The notes under the pieces: model-generated
Seen by the model: only the letters and a program-made list of their open reading frames with translations
Told to the model about the DNA's origin: nothing
Database searches by the model: none
Made by a program: the position numbers and the translations under genes
In this document: piece by piece, positions 27,701-39,700 of the stretch
Layout: each line of letters begins with the position of its first letter
Position numbering within the stretch: the stretch's first letter is position 1
Assembly: GCF_015706575.1 (NCBI RefSeq)
Contig: NW_024037076.1
Span: forward strand, 21,084,898-21,148,897
DNA length: 64,000 nucleotides
Direction of reading: 5' to 3'
From: Patiria miniata
Taxonomy: Eukaryota; Echinodermata; Asteroidea; Valvatida; Asterinidae

Positions 27701-30700
27701 GCCCAGAAGGAAGCAATTTCATCAAAAAGTAGAAGTTTATTGCGATTACATACATGTAATGACATACATACATGTATACATGTACCTTGCACACACACAA
27801 AAAACAGGAAACTGGAACATAAGTCAATCGACATGTATAATCACTTATCCATAAATACGTTACAGCTTTTTAATTGCAGCATATTGCAATATGGATGAAC
27901 AGCTCTTTAAAACAAGCTCATATACTGACTGCAGAAAGTTAACTGGACTAGTCCAAAACTAACAGGAGAAAATGCAATGGTCTCACTCTTGTTAACCATT
28001 ATTCATAAATGCAGTATCTCAAGTATTTGTATCTTCCTACCTGTGTTGGGTGCAACCAGGACATACAGGCCCTCAATAGATGCCTCTACAGGGGCAGAAT
28101 ACAGGTTCTTCCATGGGATCTTGAGGGTAAGCTTGCCCAGATGGCCTGACTTGATCTTGACAGGTAGGTCTAGCTCATCCTGTTGACAGATAAGACAAGA
28201 CCATTCATTCATTCATTCAAATGAGAAGCTAACCCTTGCCTTAATTAGAAAGCACACATGTGCATGGATATTTGTCAAGCACGTAAATTAACTTGCGTTT
28301 TTGCTGGTACAAATGCAGTTCATGACCAAATGAACAGCAAAAAGCCTTAATCAGAACCACAAATTTTTACATTCCTTCAATATAACTGTCAATCATGTCA
28401 ACAGCAACATGACAGAGGTTGAGCTTTATGCCTCGACCTCCATTCATTTCATTAATACATTTTCGTACCCAATACCTGTAGACCCCCTACTGTTCTATTG
28501 TTGCCACCACTGGATTTAACAAAATGCTATCTCTTTGTAATTTAGCCTCCTATCAATTAGCAAGCACATAATTACACTCAGGTGACTAGTGACTGTGTAT
28601 CGATCCCAAAATGGCCTTCATCCTGACTTGATATGTCAGTGTTAATAGAGGCAAGTGAAAATGCTAAGTATCCCATTTACATACATGTACATGTGGACTT
28701 GATAGTAGTTTATGCCACCACTTGTATGATAGTTTTCATGTTGAAGGTTCCAACATGGAGAAATAAGATACAACATGGAGAAATAAGATACAACATGGAG
28801 AAATAAGATAAATTTCTCCATGCTAGAACCTTCAAGTCATACAATGTACATCACATACCTGGTCATTTCAAAACGTGGTCTGTTTCCCCTGGTCGATATT
28901 TATGTGAACAGGTGTATTTTTCAGCTAATTCAAACAGAAGGTTTCAGCTCAATCAAGCTGTTTTGTCAGGTATTTTGAATCAAATTGCAAACCCTTTATA
29001 CAAGGAATGATTTAGGGTCATCTTATGATGAGAATCCACAGACTTTATACACAGTTCTGATGCCAAGGTTTAAAGCTATAGTCCATCATTTGCAGCCATC
29101 CGAAAAAGTAACTGGCGTATTATTGTTGAAAAACATACTTGGTTGAAAGATAGTAAGTGGACTAAACTCCGTGTGAAATTAATCTTTCTGACAAGCTATC
29201 ATTTTGAAGTAATCAACGAAAGAAGGCCTTTCCACCGTAGGAAAATTTAAATTAGTAGTTCGTTTTGTTATTCGGCGCAGCGCGCGCAAGCATTGGCACG
29301 ACGCACAGGCGCGCGAGGTTGCTATAATTCGTCGGATCAGTGTGCGACATCGCGTATAGCTGCAATTCAAAACAATTCAAAACATGATTCAGCAACTTTT
29401 GATTTGAAATTGAGATCCTAGAATGCTGTTTTTCTCGGAATATACAGCTGAAGCTGAGCTGAAACTTCATCAGGTTAGTTGTTCAGTATCCTTCATTAGA
29501 TTTTGAACACTTTTGTTGCTTCAAACGAACAAAATGCACAAATTACAAATGATGGACTATACATGTATCTTTAAGTATTTTGGTTTTATAAACATGGAGG
29601 CTAGTGCATGTGCGCATTATGTTTTGGGGCAAATTGTTGAACCATGATATTAGATTGGGAAATTCACTGGTTGAGGACGTATTTCAGAATGTCATGCATG
29701 ACTACTAATGTACATGTACTGTACATGTACATATATGGCATCCTAATGGACTCCGCAGAGTGCATCACAATAATGTAGCCAAGCACATCATCTTGATCAC
29801 TCCAAAACACTTGTGAATATTTTGTCCCTGCTGCCCTTTACTACACAGCTAGAATAGCTAGACCCTGGGCATACGGCAGGTAATGTACCCCAGGGCGTGC
29901 TTCAGTCTGTGATGTGCCTGTACCACAGAGGGGCATACTGTATATGAAAGACAAAAGCATTGCTCTATAAAAGAATTGGAAACGTATGGGGTGTGAAAAA
30001 GAAAAACAGATCCTAGTTTTTTTACTAAAATCAAAAATGCTGTGTTTCTGGCATTTTTCTGTTGTGCATATAGGGTCGGCAGTTGGATTTTCTTTCTTCT
30101 TCCTTTTATAGTTGATTTTTTATTTTTTCCTTTATTTTGGGAGGGGGGAGTGAAAGAATATATCCCAAATGCAAGTTTGTATCAAACCTTTCGAATCCTA
30201 TCATATATTACATGTACATGTACTTCTAAAAAAAAAAAACATTTATGCATGTACCATGGTACAACAAAACAAATGTTGCCTGTTGTGATGGGCTTTGTAC
30301 AATGTACACCCTCAGGGGGCAAATGGCACCCATCTGTTTCACCTCGGGTGCCATTTACATCTGTCGCATACAAAACACCATGGAGTACATTACAGTTAGA
30401 AGACGGCAAACGATCAGTGTAAGCTACAGATTCATGAGTTTGATACTGACAAATAGATTTTTAGAACACACCCGATCAAAAAACAACCCAACTCAGTTAT
30501 CTGCACTGATGGGTTTCTCTTTTTAAAAACCAATCATGTGCTGCACATCAACATGTTACATAATAATTTCATCATATTGTAAATGTAAACTGTATGTTTA
30601 ATTTGAAAGTTATTATTGCAATACTTTTCCTGTTCAACTTAGGGCAAACAAAAGAAAAAAATAAGACAATTTCAATGGAGTTATAGTACAATGATGATGC

Positions 30701-33700
30701 AACACATACAGGCACTTGTAATTTTGAATGTGCTTCGGTATTCAACCTACATACATGTACATGTACAACATGTACATGCACATGTACAGCTTTCCAACAC
30801 TTTCCTGTCTCTTGTCAGTCAGCTGAAACAGATGCACTAACCAGTGGCACTCACAAAATGTTATGAATAAATAAATAAGGCTCCCGCATCTTCTCATGAG
30901 CAATTGGTTGAAGGCCTTGCTATGAGGCTGTGCGGTGTCATGAAGAGAATTTGTGAACCACAAATTATAAACCTGGCCTACTTGTCCAAGGCAGTCTCCG
31001 TGTTATCAAGGGAGAGCACACCATGTCATGGATGCACACAACCAGCACACACGTATAAAACAGTGTGGAATGTGTTTTTAAAAGTCTTTTCAATTACGTT
31101 CTGTTTTGCCCTCAAAATTTAGATCGCATGTTGATGAAGTATAATCCTTACTTCAACATCAATACATGTACCGTATACACTGTATGTTTAAATCACTGCA
31201 AAGAAAAGTGGGCAACGAATCAATGAAAATAATTGCACACCAAAAGAATGCCACATGTATGTACAATGTTTGTGTAAAGCCACATACAATGTATACGTAA
31301 ACATATGATGTATCTAACCCTCCTGCTATAAGAACAGTCACAGACCGTCAAAAAATCAATCCTCTTCCCCTGACATGCCTTTTACACAGGTGGAGGGATA
31401 CACAACATATATGATACACATTTACATTCTCTTGAACGCTTGTCTAATCACTTTAAAGCTATAGTCCATCATTTGCAGCCATCCGAAAAGTAACTGGCGT
31501 AATTATTGTTGAAAAACATACTTGGTTGAAAGATAGTAAGGGGACTAAACTCCCTGTGAAATTATTCTTTCTGGCAAGCTGTCATTTTGAAAAAGTCTTA
31601 AGACGTACCGTAGGAAAATTTAAATTAGTAGTTTGTTTTGTTATTCGGCGAAGCGCGCGCAAGCATTGGCACGAGGCACACGCGCGCGCGGTTGCTATAA
31701 TTCGTCGGATCAGTGAGAACGCATCTCGGACGCTGAATTCAGGCCCAATTCAAAACAGATTCAGCAACTTTTGATTTGAAATTGAGATCCTAGAATGCTG
31801 TTTTTCTCGGAATATACAGCTGAAGCTGAACTGAAACTTCATCAGGTTAGTTTGTTCAGTATCCTTCATTAGATTTTGAACACTTTTGTTGCTTCAAACG
31901 AACAAAATGCACAAATTACAAATGATGGACTATATCTTTAAAACATTGATATATTTTACTTTGGCACTTGTTAAAAATTCCTCATAACATTTTGTAACAT
32001 TCCCTTACATGTACCGTAAGTAAACACACCATCCCCTAGCCCCCAAGATGCCCATGATTTGACAAATCTTTAACAACTTGACATGTAGGCCTATACATTG
32101 TGAATGTCTCAAACTCTCAATATGTAAATGTAATGTATGAAGTTTTACCTGAAAAACATGTTGAAATGTACAGTGTATGCATACGTGTACATGTCCTATA
32201 CACTGGGTCCAATGGAATTACAACGCATCCCATGCAAAATCTTTCTGTAATTAAATAACTGGGCTGAATTTTCAACAAACGTAACTGTGTCGCATCATGA
32301 AATTAAGTCAGCAAAACAGTTTTTTTACATTAAACTCCTGCACATTACAGTGTACATGACATGTTCAGTTCCCAACAATTAAGGATTGATCATTTCATGG
32401 TTCATTTATATTCTCATAATCCTTCGTGAGGATTGATGTGCCAAAGGTATAGAAGCTGCAGCAGGGATCAAGTCAACTGAGATAATTGTACAACATGTAT
32501 TAAGTTTTATGAGCTTCGTCTGCAGTCTGGCCATCTTGACACACAATCATGTACCGGTACATTTTGGACCATCAAAAATCTGTGAACAAAACAGGGTTGC
32601 TGGGGTCATTTGGACAGTAATGAAATCATTGCTACAACTAACAAGCTGACATTTAGTATTCTGCTAGGGTGATGTAGGACTCAACTTTGCTCTCCTAGTA
32701 CCCCCCCCCCCCCCACTTGTTACTTGTTGAGGGAATATTTTTTTTTTTCATTTGATATCCTATTGGAACGCTCATAATTAACCAATGTAATGCCAGAAAA
32801 TTATCAGTTCAATTTGAAAATCTATTTTTCAAGGTGCCACACCCAAAAAGCATGTTATACCAACTTAAAAAAAAAACAGTCCTATTATTGAATAAGAGAA
32901 CTGTACTGCTGTCTCAGTTTTAAATTTGAATTGTTTCTGTGGAACCAAAAGCAGACAATTTCTACCACTTTATTTAATGTCCAACTGAATATGTGCAATG
33001 TAAAAACATTTTTCCCTCTGCACGAGTGGCTGTTCTCTGGCATATCTAGTAAACCTCTACATGTACATTTAAATTTGTAGACCATATCCTACATTATATC
33101 TCTACAAGGTAGTTCCATAAAAATAAGTCCAGCATTCTAAACATTTTATTGACAAAGCAAATTCCATGTACCCTCCCTAAGCTTGTAACAAAGCTCCAAT
33201 TGAGAGCCATTCATGGTGTACCGGTACCAAGATTTCAATCATCTATGGAATGCAACAACTCTGATAAATTCTGAACCCAAATTTGGTGCATTTAGTACTA
33301 CACTTGTACAGTTCCAACAATAAGTTCTTTCAGTATTCATGAATCTGTTTCATATAACCTTGACCGAGGCCTCTTACCCAGTTGTAGTTCCTTACATTTC
33401 CTACAGTACTTGTGGCAGTGCTAAATGGGGAAGGGGGGGGGGGGACATTTCTCCCCAACCCCAATTTTTTGCCAATTTTTCCCTTTTTGTCCCCCAAACA
33501 TTTTCTTTGACCCTAACTTTCCCCCGCCCCCTCCATTTTGTAGATAAAGTCAGTTGCCAGCATTGAGTCATACATGTACATCCATGCATGTTGGTAAGGA
33601 TATTTGCATGTTCAGCATGTTCATGAACATGTACAACAACAGGCGTAGGCCATTGCCAAGATGTATCCAATTTCCAGCCTGTTAGACAATGGAGTTAATT

Positions 33701-36700
33701 TCGCTGTTAGGTTGTTCCCTCTTCAACAAAGTGGCTTACAATGCAAGTGAATTTTTATTTCTGGGAATTCATATGATTTTAATTTGAAATTCACGTATAC
33801 ATTTGTACATACCGGTATATACATGTACTGGCACTTTTACTATACCGGTATATTGAACATAAAATTGGGGTTTCAGAAGAATAAAAATGCAATGGCATGT
33901 TGCAATGCAAAATTGCAATACATATATACAGTTAGTCAGTTACAAGCAATTATTTTCAGCGTAATCTTTTTAATTAAAAGTTACACACAAGTAACGATTA
34001 CTTAGATACAGGTATCTGACATGTTTTCTTGTTGTTCTAAAGCTGCTGCCTGTAGAGCAACATGTGTCATTGCTGTAAAAAGTACTATCTAGATGCCTGG
34101 AAACAGCAACTGGCTTTCTGACTTTAAGACCTGCACCCGGCTTTGTCAGAGACTATTCTATATAAATTTAATTTATCAACAGTGATTATAGGTTTACTCA
34201 TTCTATCCAGCAATACCAAACCACTGCCCTCTAACTCCACCTTAATGCACAAGGTCTATGCTCAACGTGTATAAGGCCAAGTACAAAAAATACCAGTAGA
34301 TCGTCCCCGCCCACTTCCTTTTTTGAGGCTGCAACAAGTTTTTATATTTTTGTTTTTCTAATTTCAGGCATAAATGTTTTTTGTTATGATTCAGACGTTC
34401 AGATCCTTGTAACTAATATAATGTTCAATAAGCACTTTAAGAAGGTTTTGTGATTATCAACTAGTAGACAACTACCCAGAACTATCAAATAAAAAGGGCT
34501 TCCTCCCTTTTAAGGCACATATCGTGTAAGCTAAATATGGCTATTTAAGCCTATTTTTTAATTTTAAAAAAGTTTAAAGGCCCTCATCCTCCTCTTTTAA
34601 AAAAAAAAACAGACGATCGACTGGTGTTTTACTTTACTTTTTATTTGGCCTGATTCAGAATTAAAAAAAAAACAAGCCGGTCAAGCTTAATGCATTTAAT
34701 CATGAGGATCGCTCCAACAATGCTACATGTACAGAGCCATCAACCAATCTACTACGTGTTGACTAGTGTCATTTGGGTTCTTCAGTCACAGCACTATAGC
34801 AGGCCAGACGACCTTCATGCATAATCACTGAAGAACCATCTATGGCAATGGCCAACACTACATGACGTTGACATTTGATCAATGTACATTGTACATGCCT
34901 GTATGGTACATGTACACACTGCAGCTGGCCAGACAACCAGCATGCATATTCATGAGATCAATTCACCAATCCATGGACAATGCAATCTGGTAGAGTAACT
35001 GGGTAATTTACAGGAGTGCTCTGCACACAGATCACACGCCATTATTTTCAATTTCCCTTGGGACACGGAGATCTGTATAGCTACCAGCCCAGCCTCTTTA
35101 TCAAGGTCATAGCTCTGCAGACAATGTATACAAAGGCTGCCCAATATGAACAACACAATTCTGCTAGCTAGTTCGAAATAATAAGTGTTTTAGAGGTACT
35201 GGACGAAGACCTTTTGCTGTAGACCATCTTCAGTGCTCACATGTACAGTATACAATGGAGGAGGAAAGAAGAGTCTTTTTCTTAATCCATACGTGTACAT
35301 TTGTATCATACCTTATATGAAATTGTTGTAGACATATATTTTATTTTAAATAGAATGCCCGCTTTGCGAGCAGTATTAGATTAAAAACCTAACAATACTA
35401 ACAAAAAATTAAAGGGGAATATATCAGACCTTATCTCCTTGACCTCTCATTTTCGGGCAAAGGCAAATAAATTAATATACATTGTGAACAAGCTCCTTCT
35501 AAACTCGTAGGCTACACAAAATACAAAGCACAACTTACCAGGGCCCCTTCCTTCACATCCAAATTTTCAAGAACAGCATCTCCTGCAATGAGAAAACATA
35601 CAAACAATAAACAATACATTTGTGTTTACTGCATCCATGTGTTTCAAGTAAAAAACGTCTCCCCAAAAGTCAGTTTATTACAGTCAAGTCTAATCACAAA
35701 ATGGCAATTCCTGGCAAAAGTAAACCAGCAGAAAATTGGAAGTTTTATGAAATTTTCAGAAATTCAAGCATCACAACCTCAAATCTGGTATACAATTAAA
35801 GGGGGCAACAAGACATTTTGAATGGTGTGCGAGTGTGATGGGATAGATAAAGTGTTTTTGTTTTGGTAAAAAAAAAATTGTTTTGGGGCTAAAATTGTGG
35901 ATTTTAGGTAGTCATGTTGGCATGTTGTTTTCACATGTGAAATGCAAGCTTGTGTTATTGTGAGTTCTCGTTTAAATGCAGAGAGAAAGGTTAATTTATT
36001 ATGCCAAAAGATTTCTTGTAAAGGAAAAGCATAATTTTTAACTGATTATTTTCTATTTTGTAATGTAATTTCAGACATGTATGTCCGGCACCAATAAATG
36101 TACATCCGGCAACCACAATAAATGTTGTTAACTGCAAGTCACAATCAAACAAAAATATGTTTTGCCATAAAGTGTATTTATCAGTAGTAGGTGATGAACA
36201 CATAGTAGGAAAAAAAATTGCTGTAAGTCCAAACACATTACAGAGTTTTTGATATTTATAACAAAAAATCAATTTGTCAGAGTATGTGCGACACTGTGAT
36301 GTTTTAAGCCAATTTTCACAGCAGCTAAGAAGTTGGATGAACAATTTCTTTTTAAATCATTGTAGAAACTACATGATGTAACTGATACCTTTTATCAGAA
36401 TTTAAAATCACCATATTATTAAGGGAATAAATGTGTGCTCCGGAGGTTTTTATCACTCTGTTTAATACCACTTAGAGTCTGGGTGCTGATAATTACCCGA
36501 GCCGGAGGCGAGGGTAATTATCAGCACCCAGACTCTAAGTGGTATTAAACAGAGTGATAAATACCGACGGAGTACATATTTATTCCCATTCATAAATACC
36601 TTTTCGGTAAAAAAAAATCATATAATTCGTTCAAAACATCCCGATTTTGTTCAACAAATTCACTTTATGCTTTTTGAAACATCCCTCCTGCAAAATAATG

Positions 36701-39700
36701 GAGTGTTCAGCTGGCGAGTAAGATGAAAACAACCCTTTTATGGAGATTGACGCGCGCGTATCATGTTCTACGCGATGTCGCGCAGAACGCACCTGGCACG
36801 TTGCGTTTTGAATTTAGAACTATAAAATTCTAACTCCCTGGTAGTGTTGCGCATGCCTACGTGAGGATTGTGGACGTTCAACCAATGAAACGATAAGAGG
36901 CACTGGATTTTTAGGAGTCCATATTTTATTGTGACACTGGAAAAGTGTTTAAGACCAGCTAGCCATGTCTTTATCATCCGTTTAATACCGGCCACGTGAC
37001 GGGCTCTCGACCAATAGGAATGGCTAAACTGTCTGAGGTATTTATGAATATATATTCATAAATACCTCAGACAGTTTAGCCATTCCTGTTGGTCGAGAGC
37101 CCGTCACGTGGCCGGTATTAAACGGATGATAAAGACATGGCTAGCTGGTCTTAAACACTTTTCCAGTGTCACAATAAAATGTGGACTCCTAAAAATCCAG
37201 TGCCTCTTATCGTTTCATTGGTTAAACGTTCACAATCCTCACGTAGGCATGCGCAACACTACCAGGGAGTTAGAATGTTATAGTTCTAAATTCAAAACGC
37301 AACGCGCCAGGTGCGTTCTGCGCGACATCGCATAGAACATGATACGCGCGCGTCAATCTCCATAAAAGGGTTGTTTTCATCTTACTCGCCAGCTGAACAC
37401 TCCATTATTTTGCAGGAGGGATGATTCAAAAAGCATAAAGTGAATTTGTTGAACAAAATCGGGATGTTTTGAACGAATTATATGATTTTTTTTTACCGAA
37501 AAGGTATTTATGAATGGGAATAAATATGTACTCCGTCGGTATTTATCACTCTGTTTAATACCACTTAGAGTCTGGGTGCTGATAATTACCCTCGCCTCCG
37601 GCTCGGGTAATTATCAGCACCCAGACTCTAAGTGGTATTAAACAGAGTGATAAAAACCTCCGGAGCACACATTTATTCCCTTATTTATAACAATGTTCAC
37701 TTGTGATTAAACTGCCCAAAAAGTTAGCTTCTAACAGGAAAATGAGAATCATTAGAATTAGGCCTATTTGGCAATATATAGAAGATCAACATTCTTGAAT
37801 TGGTGGGGAGCTGTGAAACCCGCTGACCAAGAATGCACACTGCATGTGAGTGCATGAGTACAGTACATGTACTAACATGTACAGGGGATGCAGGGAAGAC
37901 TAGTGTCTGCCTTTAATTTACAATACTTTCCATACATGTACATGTACATGTAGATCATGTTTGCATCGTGTAAAACCTTAACTTAAACTCAAGGTCTGCT
38001 GGTGTCCAGTAAGTGACCTGCAAAGCCTTATCATTAGTAACAAATAGGGTTAATTTTTATAATTTGTCACATCAGAAAATGAAATGTGGCTTCAGAAAGT
38101 GGTACATGTGGTGACATTCACATGCAAAGACATGTGGGTACCCTGCGATTATGCAGCAATTTGTGATGTGTTCACTCAGAGTACTGGGGGTAATTAATGA
38201 GTTTCTTGTTTATGACAGATCCGCATGTAATCTCTGACCATCCCAACTGATGGGGCTGGAGCTGTGGAACTGACTGGCATTCGTTTTAGAAAACTGTAAT
38301 TTAAAGTTTATGAAGTATGAATCTTTAGAGGCTCATTCCGATGATTGACACGCTGGATGCCTGCAACATCAAAAACAGTTCCAGCACTATGATCAATCAA
38401 AATCATTTTAACAAATTATTATATGTGAGGTGTTCTGGCAAAACGAGACACAAGTTATCAGCAACCACGCATTTTTATTGCCTTATTATTTTCCTAAAAT
38501 TTGCACAAAATATGTTTTGGAAAAAAAAATCTAGGAAATCCTGATGTTAATTTTTTGGCAGTGTATATTTTGCCGGAGACGGCAAACCTTTAGTAAACGT
38601 TAGTTTGCCGGATATGCACTGAACATGCGCAGTTACTGTTTTTTTGTACTTAAACATTCTCCGGTGAAAAAGTTTTAGTCTGGCTCCATGCCAAAATTAT
38701 CGTTGTTACCTCGTATTCACAAGATGGGATTCCGACCATTTTATAATTTCGGACTTTATTTCCCTTTTTAAAAAAATCCTCCAGAGCCACAAATCTGAAA
38801 AAGAAAATGTAATACTCTGCAAAAAATGTTTGAGACATGTTAAAATAATAAAAGAACAATATTCTTATTTATTTGGGGATGAGGAAAAAAAGTCATCCCG
38901 CTTACTAAAGCCTTTGCTTAACCATTACACCAAACGTGCTACACAACTTTTGATGGGAATTTAATACATCTTATAATTCAGCCCTATTTGAAAGAGTACA
39001 GCGCCCTCTGTTGATATGGATTGCCGCCGGCAAACCTTTAGTAATCGTTAGTTTGCCGTCATTACCTCCGGCAAAATATCCACTATCTAATTTTTTTGTG
39101 GCTGTATACAAAGTCTATGGAAAGTCTCTCTCAGTTTATGCACGTGCACTAACTTAAAAGTTGAACTTGAACTTATTGAAGTTGAAGATTCAAGAATGAC
39201 TATCTGACCATGCTGACTCTTGACTTGAAAATGAAATATTTCTAAAATGGGACATTATCTCACTCTTAATCTTATTCTTAAGCTCTTCTCAGTTACATTC
39301 ATTTATTTGTTCATTATTTCAATGTAACTTAGGCCTAGGCCCTACATGTAGGCCTATTTGCAATGACTGACCATTACCGACGTTATATGCTGAAAAAGGG
39401 TGCTGCCTGCTGCGTGCTGGCTTTCAAACCGGGCTGGGGGAGTGAATGCACTTGTTTTGATCAGTGATAAACACGTAGTACACGTGAACTGAACTGGTTA
39501 TCATGGCTAGACCCGTGAACGTGGCTTGTATTGTATACAACGCCACGTTCACGGGTCTAGTTCATGGCGTGCACTGATTGTACATGTACTGTACATGTAC
39601 GTGTTATTTCTACCAGTAACCATGCCATGGCATAGAGCAAGAAACTACTTACCACCCCAAATGCCAAGCTTCAGCTGCGACGCATCCAGATTCTCAACAT

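Larger units (their letters stand above)
28180..35538. other. VPS13 intron 2 (7.4 kb), repeat-rich
   Basis: Besides the elements listed separately this intron carries many TGTACATG palindromic microsatellites (for example 29710-29733, 30755-30788, 34883-34916), a C-run at 32701-32714, a G-run near 33428 and an inverted pair AAATGGCACC/GGTGCCATTT at 30319-30356. No gene was recognised. Confidence 0.6.

Noticed and set aside
28751-28810. CRISPR-like array
   Set aside because: The repeats are contiguous without spacers, and the genome is clearly animal.
36768-37335. Two nearly identical 75-residue open frames ([18 protein letters not shown]...) on opposite strands
   Set aside because: They are mirror images produced by the palindrome; no family resemblance.
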